Assembly (NCBI GenBank): GCA_023958095.1
Contig: JAMLGJ010000006.1
Location: 48,516-112,515 of the forward strand
Direction: 5' to 3'
Length of the DNA stretch: 64,000 bases
From: Microthrixaceae bacterium
GTDB taxonomy: Bacteria > Actinomycetota > Acidimicrobiia > Acidimicrobiales > Microtrichaceae
Part shown: positions 51,572 through 61,486 of the stretch, piece after piece
How the letters are laid out: every line of letters begins with the position of its first letter
Position numbering within the stretch: position 1 is the first letter of the stretch
Program-made: the position numbers and the translations under genes
The notes under the pieces: generated by a model
What the model was told of the DNA's origin: nothing
Databases searched by the model: none
The model's input: the letters and a program-made list of their open reading frames with translations, nothing else

Positions 51572-53305
51572 TCAGCCCACCAGCACGGTGGTGGTGTCGC
51601 GGCCCGAACGAAGCACCGATCCGGGCAGCTCGCCGGTCGGGGCTCCGTCGGTGACCGTCTCGGTGCCCGCGACGAACACGTGGCGCACACCCACCGAGCC
51701 GGCGTGGAGCCTCTTGCAGTCACCGGGCAGGTCCTCGACCATCGTCAGCATCTCGGAGTCGATGGACTCGGGGTCGAACAGCACCAGGTCAGCGACCGCG
51801 CCCTCGGTCAGCGTGCCCCGGTCGCGGAGGCCGAACAGTTCGGCGGGAACCTGGGTCATCATCTGGACGGCCCGTTCCACCGACACCAGCTTGCGGCCAC
51901 GCAGGCAGTCGCCGAGGAAGCGGGTCGGGTAGCCGGCACCCTGCATCCGGTCCAGGTGGGCACCCGCATCGGAACCCCCGAGCATCACCGACGGGTTGTC
52001 CCATGCCTGGCGCCGCAGCTCCCAGGACTCGGGGTCGTTGTCGGTGGCCCCCGGCCACAGCACGGTTCGCAGGTCGTCCTCGAGCACGATGTCCACGAGC
52101 GTGTCGAAGGGGTTGTCGTCTCCGCGTTCGGCGGCGATGTCGGCCACCTTGCGGCCGGTGAGGCCGTCGTTGGCCTCCGAGAAGGTGTCGCCGATCACGT
52201 AGGTGTCCCAGCCGGTCAGCCGGGCGAACACGCCCGCGTCGGGCGACGCCGCACGATCCTGCATGAAGCGGCGGGTCTCGGGGTCGCGCAGGCGTTCCAT
52301 GCGCTCGGGCACCGGGAGTCCGAGGATGTCGCCCCAGTCGGGCATCAGGTTGAGGGCGCAGAAGTTGAGGAAGCTCATGTTCATGGGCACGATCACCGGC
52401 ATCGTGAGGGCGACCACCCGGGCGCCCGCCTCCCGGCAGCGCTGCATCGCCGCCAGCTGGTTCCGGTACCGCTCCGGCGCGTGGCTGTCGACGGTCAGGA
52501 CGTTCCAGTTGAGGGGTCGCCTGCCGGTGAGCGAGAAGCGGGTCATGAAGTCGACCTCGTCGTCCTCGAAGCCGTCGAGGCATCCGTCGGATGCGAACTC
52601 GAGGGTGGTGCCCTCGTGCCGGGAGACGACCTCGGCCAGCGCCAGCACCTCCTCCTCGGTCGCCCAGCGCGAAGCGACCGGCTGGTCGTCGCCGTCGGAG
52701 TGGGTTCGCGCACGAGTGGTCGAGAACCCGATCGCACCCTGTTCGAGGCTCTGGGCGAGCAGCGACTTCATGGCCTCCAGCTGCTCGGGTGTCGCCTCGT
52801 TGCCGACCGCGTCGGCACCCATGACCTTGCGGCGGATGGCGCAGTGGCCCACCAGGAACGCAGCGTTCACCCCGAGACCGGAGCCGAGGCGGTCGAGGTA
52901 CTCGCCAACCTCGGTCCAGCTCCAGTCGATCCCCTTCTCGAGGGCGGGCAGCGGCATGCCCTCGACGCGGGCCAGCATCGCGGCGGTGTAGTCCCCGTCG
53001 CCCTCGGTGACCGGCGCCAGGGTGAACCCGCAGTTGCCGGCGATGACCGTCGTGACACCGTGGATGTTGGACGGCGAGGCCGTCGGGTCCCAGAGCAGCT
53101 GGGCGTCGTAGTGGGTGTGCGGGTCGACGAAGCCCGGGCACAGCACGAGGCCCTCGGCATCGAGGACACGCCTCGCTCCGGTTGCGTCGATGCTGCCCGG
53201 CTCCCCGATGCGGGTGATTCGGCCGTCGCTCACGGCGACGTCGCCCTGCCTCGCTGGGGCGCCGGTTCCATCGACGATTGTGGCACGGGTGATGAGGAGG
53301 TCCAC
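51572..53305 (-). CDS. N-acyl-D-amino-acid deacylase-like amidohydrolase
   Basis: The protein has 577 residues. The metal-dependent amidohydrolase fold shows VDLLITRATIVDGTG, the zinc motif GFVDPHTHYDAQLLWDP, and late VMLGGSDAGAHLD. TVIAGNCGFTLAPV and SIDATG-type segments match D-aminoacylase. Such enzymes deacylate N-acyl-D-amino acids or related amides. GTG 53305 has GGGAG at six bases. It faces the binding-protein gene across 148 bp with a palindrome, so the imported ligand may be its substrate (inference). Confidence 0.87.
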   Translation of the reverse strand: MDLLITRATIVDGTGAPARQGDVAVSDGRITRIGEPGSIDATGARRVLDAEGLVLCPGFVDPHTHYDAQLLWDPTASPSNIHGVTTVIAGNCGFTLAPVTEGDGDYTAAMLARVEGMPLPALEKGIDWSWTEVGEYLDRLGSGLGVNAAFLVGHCAIRRKVMGADAVGNEATPEQLEAMKSLLAQSLEQGAIGFSTTRARTHSDGDDQPVASRWATEEEVLALAEVVSRHEGTTLEFASDGCLDGFEDDEVDFMTRFSLTGRRPLNWNVLTVDSHAPERYRNQLAAMQRCREAGARVVALTMPVIVPMNMSFLNFCALNLMPDWGDILGLPVPERMERLRDPETRRFMQDRAASPDAGVFARLTGWDTYVIGDTFSEANDGLTGRKVADIAAERGDDNPFDTLVDIVLEDDLRTVLWPGATDNDPESWELRRQAWDNPSVMLGGSDAGAHLDRMQGAGYPTRFLGDCLRGRKLVSVERAVQMMTQVPAELFGLRDRGTLTEGAVADLVLFDPESIDSEMLTMVEDLPGDCKRLHAGSVGVRHVFVAGTETVTDGAPTGELPGSVLRSGRDTTTVLVG

Positions 53306-53341
53306 GACGTTCTCCCGGTTGTCTCGGCCGGCTTGCACAAG

Positions 53342-53362
53342 AATCTGACGGTCTGTCAGATT
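53342..53362. promoter_or_regulatory. Palindromic operator in divergent promoter
   Basis: AATCTGAC and GTCAGATT form perfect eight-base arms around GGTCT. A further half site GTCAGA lies about 15 bp to the right. The palindrome sits between the divergent amidohydrolase and transporter genes and could serve one repressor, TetR type by shape. Confidence 0.65.
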
Positions 53363-53453
53363 TGCTCCCCATCGTGTCAGACGCACCCGGGGCACACAAC
53401 GTGGCCCGTCACCCGCGACGTCACATCCTCCCAGCAGCGACCCAGGAACCCAG

Positions 53454-54923
53454 ATGAGCGACTCACAGGTCCCCACGCACCGATCGATCCGACGGCGAAG
53501 GGGCGTCCGGGCGTCCGCAGCCATCGTGGCCGGTGTGCTGCTGGCAACATCGTGCGCGGCGCGCAACAAGACCGAGGCCGCTGACTCCGAGGAGTCGGAC
53601 ACCACTCAGACCACCCAGGCCGCCCAGGGCGAACAGGCGGGCTTCGGCGACCTCGAGTCGCCGTGCGGTGAGGGTGACTACACCGTCGACGCCGACGAGG
53701 CCAAGGGTTCTACCGACACGCTGCGCCTCGGGGTGGCCAACGACCGCAGCTCGCAGATCCGCCCGGGGCTCAACAAGGAGCTGTGGGACACCTCGGTCGC
53801 CTTCGCCGAGTGGTGCAACGCCCAGGGCGGGATCGGCGGACTGGAGATCGAACTGGTCGACCTGGACGGGAAGCTGCTCGAGGTGGAGAGCGCCATGGCG
53901 AAGGCCTGCCAGAGCGTGTTCATGATGGTCGGCGGCGGGTTCGTCCAGGACAACCTGGAGTTCTCCGGCAGGCCCGACTCCGATTTCCACCTCTGTGGTC
54001 TCGCCGACGTACCCGGGTTCAGCGCGACACCCGAGAAGGGCGACTCCAACGGCCAGATCCAGCCGATTCCACACCCCTCCAGCAGCGCGCCGGGGCTCTG
54101 GTTCCGGAACTTCGCCGAGCTGCACCCCGACGAAGCCGAGTCGATGGCGGTGATATGGGGCGACCTGCCCGTGCTGGCGGCGGTGCGCAACCAGGCCGAG
54201 GCCGTGATCGAGGCCAACGGCGCCGAGGTCGCGGCCCGGCCCAGCTACCCCGCCACGGGCCTGCCCGACTGGGCGCCGCTCGCGGTGGAGCTGATCCGCA
54301 GCGGTGCAGGGTCGTTCCACTGGGTCGGTGAACCCAACAACGCGGGTTCCTTCGTCAAGGCCCTCCGGGAGCAGGGCTGGGAGGGCTACCCGGTGCTCGA
54401 GACGAACGTCTATGACCAGGTCTACGTGGACTCCGCCGGTGTGGAGAACGCCGAGGGCACGATCGTGCGCTCGGTGTTCCACCCCTTCGAGGAGGCCGAC
54501 GAGTGGCCGGCGGTCGCCCAGTACCTCGAGATCCTCGAGGCCAACGTCGAGGACCCGAAGGTCGCGCTGCTGGGGATGCAGAGCTTCTCGTCGTGGATGC
54601 TGTTCGCGACCGCGGCCAACGACTGCGCCGAGTCCAACGAGGGCACCCTCACCCGTGCATGCATCCTGATCGCGGCGGACGCGATCGACGAGTGGACCGC
54701 CGGTGGGCTGCATGCGCCCACCGACCCCGGTCCCGAAGGCGGGCCCTCGCCGCAGTGCTCGATGCTGGTGGTGGTGAACTCCGACGGGGAGTTCGAACGG
54801 CTCCACCCGGAACTCGGAGGGGATGACGACGACGGGGACGGCTTCGTCTGCGACGAGGACTCCGTGGTGGAGGTACCCGCCAACGCCGGACTCGGGGCGA
54901 TCGGGGAGGACCAACCGATCTGA
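53454..54923 (+). CDS. ABC transporter substrate-binding lipoprotein (liv type)
   Basis: The protein has 489 residues. A basic start leads to AAIVAGVLLATSC with the lipid Cys at 34. The Leu/Ile/Val-binding-like fold shows TLRLGVANDRSSQIRPGLNK, LVDLDGKLLEVESAMAKAC and VFMMVGGGFVQDN. The tail has DDDDGDGFVCDEDS, a possible calcium loop. It is the paralog of the protein at 44265 and leads the importer operon with the permease and ATPases. AGGAA precedes the ATG. Confidence 0.9.
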   Translation: MSDSQVPTHRSIRRRRGVRASAAIVAGVLLATSCAARNKTEAADSEESDTTQTTQAAQGEQAGFGDLESPCGEGDYTVDADEAKGSTDTLRLGVANDRSSQIRPGLNKELWDTSVAFAEWCNAQGGIGGLEIELVDLDGKLLEVESAMAKACQSVFMMVGGGFVQDNLEFSGRPDSDFHLCGLADVPGFSATPEKGDSNGQIQPIPHPSSSAPGLWFRNFAELHPDEAESMAVIWGDLPVLAAVRNQAEAVIEANGAEVAARPSYPATGLPDWAPLAVELIRSGAGSFHWVGEPNNAGSFVKALREQGWEGYPVLETNVYDQVYVDSAGVENAEGTIVRSVFHPFEEADEWPAVAQYLEILEANVEDPKVALLGMQSFSSWMLFATAANDCAESNEGTLTRACILIAADAIDEWTAGGLHAPTDPGPEGGPSPQCSMLVVVNSDGEFERLHPELGGDDDDGDGFVCDEDSVVEVPANAGLGAIGEDQPI

Positions 54924-55076
54924 GCGGTCACCGGCAGTGGTGTCGCCGCTCGGGGCGCGCAAACGCCGCCCGGTGCTCCACGGGTCGAATAGTGTCATCG
55001 CTTCCGGAGTCCACGGGGGCGTACCGAACAGGGGGACCGATGGCGCACGCCGACGTTGCGCAGGGGAATTGACACG

Positions 55077-57503
55077 GTGGACAAGTTCCTGACCTTCACC
55101 GTGCTCGGCCTGTCACAGGCCGCCATCTACGCGATCGCCTCGAGCGGTCTGGTGGTGACCTACACGACCTCGGGCATCTTCAACTTCGCCCATGGCGCGT
55201 TCGGCATGATGGCGGCCTTCACCTACTGGCAGGTGCACGTCGCCTGGGGTGTGCCGACCTGGCCGGCGTTCTTCCTGGTGGTGCTGGTGATAGCGCCGCT
55301 CTTCGGTGCCGGGGTGGAACGCTTCATCATGCGTGGGATCGAGGGCGCCCAGGAGGTCGTCAAGATCGTCGTGACGGTCTCGCTGATGGTCGCGCTCATC
55401 TTCATCGCGCTGTGGATCTGGCCCGAGGACCAGGCGCGTCCGATCGGCAGCCTCGTCAGCACCGGCGAGGTCCGCATAGCAGGGGTGACCCTCACCGGGC
55501 AGCGTCTGCTCACGATCGGTGTGGCGGTCATCGTGGCGATCGTGCTGCGCTTCATCCTCCGTGGCACCCGGTTGGGCATCGCGATGCGCGCGGTGGTCGA
55601 CGACCGGAGCCTGCTCAAGCTGAACGGGGGGCGGCCCGGACGCACCTCGATGCTCTCGTGGGCGCTGGGGGCGTCGCTCGCCGCCGTGTCCGGCGTGCTG
55701 CTGGCATCGGAGCAGGCCCCTTCGGTCATTCCGCTCACGCTGCTGGTGGTAAACGCCTACGCGGCTGCCGTGGTCGGCCGTCTCAAGAGCATCCCCGGGG
55801 CATTCGCCGGTTCGATCGTGCTGGGGCTGTCCATCTCATACGTGGGCGCCTACCTGCCGGCGGATGCCGCCTGGGGACCGATCGCGCTGGACAACCTGCA
55901 GCGGGCGGTACCGGCGATCATGTTGTTCGTCGTGATCCTGGCCCAGCCCCAGGTGAGTCTGCGGGCCCACAGCCTGCAGCGCACCAGCAAGCCCGCTCCC
56001 GTGCCCACACAGCGGCTCGCGCTGGTCGGGGGGCTGGTGCTCGTCGCAGCGGTGGTCGGGTTCGGTTCGCTCATGAGCACACCCGACCAGAACACGATGC
56101 TCAAGGGGTTCGGGTTCGCGATCGCAACGCTGTCGCTCGTGCCGCTCACCGGCTACTCCGGGCAGATCTCGCTCGCCCAGCTCACCTTCACCGGGATCGG
56201 CGCGGTGGTCATGGCCAACTGGGGTGCCAGTGGCCACTTCGGGTGGGTGCTCGTCGCGATCGCGGTGTGCGCCGCGGTCGGGGCGGTGGTGGCACTGCCC
56301 GCGATGCGGCTGCAGGGCATCTACCTGGCCCTCGCCACCGCTGCATTCGCCATCTTCTGCTACTGGATGGTGTTCCAGCAACAGGACCTGATGCCCGGGA
56401 GCACAGCATCCGTGCCCTACCTGAGGGTCGGTCCCATCCAGGTCGGCTCCGACTTCGGCCAGCTGGTGGTGCTGGCGATCGCGTTCGCGGTGATGGCCAA
56501 CATCCTCGTGGCGCTGCGCAGGAGTGCCTGGGGACGCCGCCTGACCGCGATGCGTGACTCGCCGGTCGCCTGCGCCACCCTCGGGCTCAACCTGATGTCG
56601 ACCAAGGTGGGCGTGTTCGCGCTCTCGGCCGCGATCGCAGGTGCCGGGGGAGCGCTCGCGGGGCGCACCTTCGTGGTCGACGACTTCAGCCTCGACCAGT
56701 CCCTTCCCATCACGATGCTGGCCGTGGTCGGCGGGATCGGCTCGGTCGGCGGTGCCCTGCTCGGTGGCCTGTTGCTGGGAATCCAGCCGCTCGCCACGAC
56801 CGCACTGGCCGCCAACGCGATCGGGGTGTTCGGCTTCTTCAGCGCATCGGTCACCCAGGTGATGTCGGTCATGCCGGGGTTCATGGGGATCAGCCTGGGG
56901 CGCAACCCCGACGGGGCTGCGTCGCAGATCGGCGAGGCCTACCGGGACTTCAGCCGTTCGGGCGAGGCCGTGGCAGCGGCCATCGGATCCAGCGCGCTGC
57001 TGTGGATGGGGGCACGTACCGAGCTGATCACCAACTGGGGACTCTTCGCGGCGCTCGTGGTGCTGGTGTTCGCCGTGATGCCGGTGCTGCCCGCGCTGCT
57101 GCCCCCACCCGGTGGGGCCAGGAAGGGGCGCGTGCTGCCCACGTCGATCTGGCTGCTGGTGCTGCTGGTGGGAACGGCGGTGGTGCCATGGGAGGACTCG
57201 ATCGGGTCCACGGGTTTCCGCCTGCTCGCGATCCTGGCCTGGAGCGTCATCGCAGCCGGGGCGACCCTCGGCGTGCTGGGTGCCGACCCGTCGGGACGGA
57301 TGACCCCATCGGCACCGTCCCCGGACGACGTCGGCCTCGGTGCCGAACTCGGCCCCTCCGAGGCGAGGGCGGCAGCGGTTGCGCTGGGAGTCGACGAGGA
57401 CACCTTCACGATGCCGACCGGCACTGCGCTGGAGACGCTTCGTGCCGGGGGTGCAGGGCGGTCCCACGCCGCCGTGTCGAGCGACCGGGAGCCGGCGAGG
57501 TGA
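55077..57503 (+). CDS. Fused LivH-LivM ABC permease
   Basis: The protein has 808 residues. Residues 1-290 are LivH-like (AIYAIASSGLVVTYTTSGIF, NFAHGAFGMM). Residues 320-600 are LivM-like (GYSGQISLAQLTFTGIGA, AGAGGALAG, GIGSVGGALLGGLLLG). A further 200 residues hold three to four membrane helices and a soluble Ala-rich tail. Most systems use two separate permeases; here one chain supplies both. AGGGGA precedes GTG 55077. It overlaps the first ATPase gene by GTGA. Confidence 0.9.
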   Translation: MDKFLTFTVLGLSQAAIYAIASSGLVVTYTTSGIFNFAHGAFGMMAAFTYWQVHVAWGVPTWPAFFLVVLVIAPLFGAGVERFIMRGIEGAQEVVKIVVTVSLMVALIFIALWIWPEDQARPIGSLVSTGEVRIAGVTLTGQRLLTIGVAVIVAIVLRFILRGTRLGIAMRAVVDDRSLLKLNGGRPGRTSMLSWALGASLAAVSGVLLASEQAPSVIPLTLLVVNAYAAAVVGRLKSIPGAFAGSIVLGLSISYVGAYLPADAAWGPIALDNLQRAVPAIMLFVVILAQPQVSLRAHSLQRTSKPAPVPTQRLALVGGLVLVAAVVGFGSLMSTPDQNTMLKGFGFAIATLSLVPLTGYSGQISLAQLTFTGIGAVVMANWGASGHFGWVLVAIAVCAAVGAVVALPAMRLQGIYLALATAAFAIFCYWMVFQQQDLMPGSTASVPYLRVGPIQVGSDFGQLVVLAIAFAVMANILVALRRSAWGRRLTAMRDSPVACATLGLNLMSTKVGVFALSAAIAGAGGALAGRTFVVDDFSLDQSLPITMLAVVGGIGSVGGALLGGLLLGIQPLATTALAANAIGVFGFFSASVTQVMSVMPGFMGISLGRNPDGAASQIGEAYRDFSRSGEAVAAAIGSSALLWMGARTELITNWGLFAALVVLVFAVMPVLPALLPPPGGARKGRVLPTSIWLLVLLVGTAVVPWEDSIGSTGFRLLAILAWSVIAAGATLGVLGADPSGRMTPSAPSPDDVGLGAELGPSEARAAAVALGVDEDTFTMPTGTALETLRAGGAGRSHAAVSSDREPAR

Positions 57504-58261
57504 GCGCCCTCGAGGTTCGTGGGGTGACCGTGCGCTTCGGTGGCCACCAGGCGTTGAGCGAGGTGTCACTGGAGGTGGGCAACGGGCAGATCGTCGGGCT
57601 CATCGGGCCCAACGGAGCCGGGAAGACCACTCTGTTCAACGCCGTGTGCGGAGTGGTCACGCCTTCCGCGGGAACCATCCGCGTGATGGGCAGGGACGTC
57701 TCGGGCATGGCCACCCACCGGCGTGCACGCCAGGGTCTCGGCCGCACCTTCCAGCGCCTGGAGGTCTTCGCCTCGCTCAGCGTCGCGGAGAACGTGCGAG
57801 CCGGGGTCGAGATACGCAACACCTGGGAGCGGAGGGGACACACCGCGCGTCAGTTCCTGGCCCAGGGTGACAGCCTTCCGGCGGATGCCGAGGTCGAGCT
57901 GATCCTCAACCGGCTCGGCCTGGCGGAACTGGCCGATGTGCCCGTCGGGTCACTGCCCACCGGCCAGGCACGGCTGGTGGAGCTGGGCCGTGCACTGGCC
58001 GCACGGCCGTCCGTTCTGTTGCTGGACGAGCCCGCCTCGGGACTCGACGAGACCGAGACGGCCGACTTCGGTGCGCTGCTGGTGGAGCTGGCTGCGGCCG
58101 GTCTGGGTGTGCTGTTGGTCGAACACGACGTGGGCCTGGTCATGCAGGTCTGTGAACGCATCTACGTGCTCGACTTCGGTTCGGTGATCGCCTCGGGCGA
58201 CCCCGAGTCGGTGCGATCCAACGAAGCGGTGGTGGCCGCGTACCTCGGAGCCGGAACATGA
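57500..58261 (+). CDS. livG: Liv-type ABC ATPase (LivG)
   Basis: The protein has 253 residues. Walker A is IGPNGAGKTTLF, the signature is LPTGQARLVELGRAL in place of LSxGQ, and Walker B is VLLLDEPASGLD. The LivG loop GLGRTFQRLEVFASLSVAEN is typical. It pairs with LivF to power the fused permease. Coupled by GTGA to the permease and by ATGA to livF. Confidence 0.94.
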   Translation: MSALEVRGVTVRFGGHQALSEVSLEVGNGQIVGLIGPNGAGKTTLFNAVCGVVTPSAGTIRVMGRDVSGMATHRRARQGLGRTFQRLEVFASLSVAENVRAGVEIRNTWERRGHTARQFLAQGDSLPADAEVELILNRLGLAELADVPVGSLPTGQARLVELGRALAARPSVLLLDEPASGLDETETADFGALLVELAAAGLGVLLVEHDVGLVMQVCERIYVLDFGSVIASGDPESVRSNEAVVAAYLGAGT

Positions 58262-58989
58262 CCCTGCAGGACATCGCTCCATCGGTGCCGGGTGCACCGC
58301 TGCTCGAGCTGCAGTCGATCACCGCCGCCTACGGGGGCATCGAGGTGTTGCACGGGGTCGACCTGGCGGTGCCCGCAGGCACCGTGCTCGCGCTGCTCGG
58401 TCCCAACGGCGCCGGGAAGACAACGACGATCTCCATCGCGTGCGGCCTGTTGACCCCCACCTCCGGGAAGGTGTTGATGGCCGGTACCGATGTGTCGGGA
58501 GCGTCCGCGGAGGACCTCGCCCGTCTCGGGGTCGTGACGATCCCGGAGGGCAAGGGGATCTTCCCGAACCTCACGGTCAAGGAGAACCTGCTCATGGCCA
58601 CCTACGCAGGTGTGCCCATGGACCACGTCGAGGAGGTCGCCTACACCCGGTTCGCGAGGTTGGGGGAGAGGCGCAACCAGGTGGCCGGCACCCTCTCGGG
58701 TGGCGAGCAGCAGATGCTCGCGATGGCACGGGGCCTCGCGGTCAACCCGGCGGTGCTGCTGCTCGACGAGCTCTCGATGGGTCTGGCCCCGCTGGTTGTC
58801 GAGGAGCTCTACGGCGTCGTGGCACAGATCGCCCGCGAGGGCACATCCATCCTCGTCGTGGAACAGTTCGCCCGGACGGTGCTGGGCGTGGCCGACCTGG
58901 CCGCGGTGATGGTCAACGGACGCATCCGGGCGCTCGGGCCTCCCGACGAGATCGAGAACGAACTTTCAGCTGCCTACCTTGGAGTGTGA
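58258..58989 (+). CDS. livF: Liv-type ABC ATPase (LivF)
   Basis: The protein has 243 residues. Walker A is LGPNGAGKTTTI, the signature is LSGGEQQMLAMARGL, and Walker B is VLLLDELSMGLAP. The start overlaps livG by ATGA. It forms a heterodimer with LivG on the permease. Confidence 0.95.
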   Translation: MTLQDIAPSVPGAPLLELQSITAAYGGIEVLHGVDLAVPAGTVLALLGPNGAGKTTTISIACGLLTPTSGKVLMAGTDVSGASAEDLARLGVVTIPEGKGIFPNLTVKENLLMATYAGVPMDHVEEVAYTRFARLGERRNQVAGTLSGGEQQMLAMARGLAVNPAVLLLDELSMGLAPLVVEELYGVVAQIAREGTSILVVEQFARTVLGVADLAAVMVNGRIRALGPPDEIENELSAAYLGV

Positions 58990-58995
58990 TCAGAA

Positions 58996-59469
58996 GTGAG
59001 TGAGCAACAGTCACCACCAGTGAGTGGGGTCGAGCCACAGCGGGTCGCGGAGTTCCGCGAGGAGATCGGTCGGATCGGCCTCAAGGGGGCGGGTGCCTCT
59101 GCGGAGCGCTGGATGCTCATCGTCGGCACCTCCCTGGTCGTGGTCGGCGTCGTACTCGGTGTGATGGGTGCGGTGCAGACCATCAACGCGGGGGACTCAC
59201 CGGCGGACCAGCGTGCCTTCACCGCGTCGGGCGTGCTGTTGGGGATCGTGCTCACCGTCGCGGGAGCAGCGCTGTTCATCCGCTACTCGATGGGCCGTTT
59301 CATGCGCTTCTGGTTGATCCGGCTCGTCTACGAGAACCGGGCCGAGACCGACCGGATCGTCGACGCGATCGAACGCGCCTCGGGCCTGCCGCCGTCCACC
59401 GGGATCCCGACACAGGCTGTTCCGGGTGCCGGTTCCCCAGATTTGCCCTCCCCGCCCCCGCACTCCTAG
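58996..59469 (+). CDS. Small two-helix membrane protein, unknown
   Basis: The protein has 157 residues with two membrane helices (MLIVGTSLVVVGVVLGVMGA and ASGVLLGIVLTVAGAALFI) and a Pro-rich tail. GGAGTG precedes GTG 58996, six bases after livF, so it is probably part of the importer operon. No family is recognised. It may be an accessory of the transporter. Confidence 0.75.
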   Translation: MSEQQSPPVSGVEPQRVAEFREEIGRIGLKGAGASAERWMLIVGTSLVVVGVVLGVMGAVQTINAGDSPADQRAFTASGVLLGIVLTVAGAALFIRYSMGRFMRFWLIRLVYENRAETDRIVDAIERASGLPPSTGIPTQAVPGAGSPDLPSPPPHS

Positions 59470-59474
59470 ATTGC

Positions 59475-59494
59475 GAATGCTTTCACAAGCGTTC
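59475..59494 (+). terminator. Hairpin at liv/atp boundary
   Basis: GAATGCTT and AAGCGTTC pair (one G-U) around TCAC, starting five bases after the stop at 59469. It may end the importer transcript or act as operator for the atp operon. Confidence 0.45.
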
Positions 59495-59537
59495 CGGTGA
59501 AGCCTCCCGGGACGGCCCCCGAGCGATCACGGCTGCG

Positions 59538-59813
59538 ATGACCTCCGACACCTCCGCATCAGAAGCACTGGCTCAGGCTGCTCACCGCAGCGCCGGTTCC
59601 TTCGAGTTGGTTCTCGGCCCCGTTCTCATGGCCCTCGTGGGTCTGCTCCTCGATGGCGTGTTCGGCACCCGCCCGCTGCTCACGGTGCTGTTCACGATCT
59701 GGGGTGCGCTCGGCGCGGGCGTTTCGATCTACTTCCGGTACCGGCACCAGTACGCGACGGTCACAGCTGGGTCCGGGACCCGGGCCGGCACAGATGGGGA
59801 GCGCTCCCGGTGA
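59538..59813 (+). CDS. AtpZ/AtpI-like small membrane protein
   Basis: The protein has 91 residues with two membrane helices (LVLGPVLMALVGLLLDGVFG, LLTVLFTIWGALGAGVSIYF). These features match the AtpZ-type protein upstream of many atp operons, thought to be a Mg2+/Ca2+ channel or assembly factor with AtpI. It overlaps the next gene by GTGA. Confidence 0.8.
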   Translation: MTSDTSASEALAQAAHRSAGSFELVLGPVLMALVGLLLDGVFGTRPLLTVLFTIWGALGAGVSIYFRYRHQYATVTAGSGTRAGTDGERSR

Positions 59814-60289
59814 GCACCGCAGCAGACCCCGTGGCGGTCCATGCAGAGGGCCCGTCGCCCGCGATGGACGTCGCGCTCGACATGGCCAAGCGGAGTGTCT
59901 GGCTCCTGCCGGTGGCGATCCTGGTGAGCGCCGCGGGGTGGGGCATCGACGGTGTGGCATCGACCCTGTACGCCATCGCGATCGTGGTCGTGAACTTCCT
60001 CGCCGCGGGATGGCTGCTCAAGGTCGGGGGCCGCATCTCGCCCGCCGCCATGGGGGCGGCCGCGATGTTCGGATTCCTCGCCCGCCTCGGGCTCATCTTC
60101 CTCGCCGTGCTGCTGGTCAAGGACGCAGGCTGGCTCGAACTGGTGCCCTTCGGAGTGACCCTGATAGTCACCCACCTGGTGCTGCTCTTCTGGGAGCTGC
60201 GCCACATCTCATCGTCACTGGCCTTCCCCGGGCTGAAGCCCGCGGCTGAGCCGAACCCCTACCTGCCCGAGAACCAGGAGCCCGCGTAG
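59810..60289 (+). CDS. atpI: ATP synthase protein I
   Basis: The protein has 159 residues and four membrane helices, e.g. GFLARLGLIFLAVLLV. The AtpI family helps assemble the c-ring. It ends directly before the atpB ATG, and overlaps the AtpZ-like gene by four bases. Confidence 0.82.
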   Translation: MSTAADPVAVHAEGPSPAMDVALDMAKRSVWLLPVAILVSAAGWGIDGVASTLYAIAIVVVNFLAAGWLLKVGGRISPAAMGAAAMFGFLARLGLIFLAVLLVKDAGWLELVPFGVTLIVTHLVLLFWELRHISSSLAFPGLKPAAEPNPYLPENQEPA

Positions 60290-61102
60290 ATGTTGCATGC
60301 GCTCGCTAACCCGTCCGTCTTGCTTGCCGCCGAGGAGGGCGGTGGCGGCGTGGAGTTCCCGCCGATCAACCTGATCGTGAAGTGGCCACACGCCTTCGGC
60401 GAGGGCCAGTGGTACGGCTTCAACAAGATCGCCCTCATCTCGCTCATCGCGATGATCGTGCCGGTGCTGTTGTTCTGGCTGGCCGGCCGCAAGGCGTCGC
60501 TGGTCCCCAAGGGCGTCCAGAACGTGATGGAGAGCTCCATCGACTTCGTGGAACAGCAGGTCGTGCTGCCCGCCATCGGCCCCGACGGCATGCGCTACCT
60601 GCCGATGCTCATCTCGATGTTCTTCTTCATCTGGATCGGCAACCTCTTCGAGGTGATCCCCACCGCGCACATGCCTGCGAACGCCCGCATGGCCAACCCG
60701 CTGATGCTGGCGATCGTCGCATGGGTGATGTTCATCGGCGTCGGCCTCAAGCACCACAAGCTCGGCTACCTCAAGGAAGCCCTCTTCCCGCCCGGGGTCC
60801 CCAAGGCGCTGTACATCCTGGTGACCCCGATCGAGTTCCTCTCGACCTTCCTGATCCGTCCGTTCTCCCTCGCGGTGCGGCTCTTCGCCAACATGCTCGC
60901 CGGTCACATCCTCTTGGTGACCTTCAGCGTGCTCACGATCACCCTGGTTGGCGCCAGCCTCCTGGTGATCGTCGGCGGGCTCTCGTTCGCCATGCTCGTG
61001 GCCTTCACCGGCTTCGAGTTCATGGTCGCCTTCCTGCAGGCGTTCATCTTCAGCCTGCTGACGGCGGTGTACATCGGTGGGGCCCTTCACCCCGCCCACT
61101 GA
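60290..61102 (+). CDS. atpB: ATP synthase subunit a
   Basis: The protein has 270 residues. The essential Arg is in SLAVRLFANMLAGH, and late FEFMVAFLQAFIFSLLTAVY is also typical. It forms the two half channels beside the c-ring. It starts directly after atpI. Confidence 0.95.
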   Translation: MLHALANPSVLLAAEEGGGGVEFPPINLIVKWPHAFGEGQWYGFNKIALISLIAMIVPVLLFWLAGRKASLVPKGVQNVMESSIDFVEQQVVLPAIGPDGMRYLPMLISMFFFIWIGNLFEVIPTAHMPANARMANPLMLAIVAWVMFIGVGLKHHKLGYLKEALFPPGVPKALYILVTPIEFLSTFLIRPFSLAVRLFANMLAGHILLVTFSVLTITLVGASLLVIVGGLSFAMLVAFTGFEFMVAFLQAFIFSLLTAVYIGGALHPAH

Positions 61103-61485
<383 letters not shown>

Positions 61486-61486
<1 letters not shown>

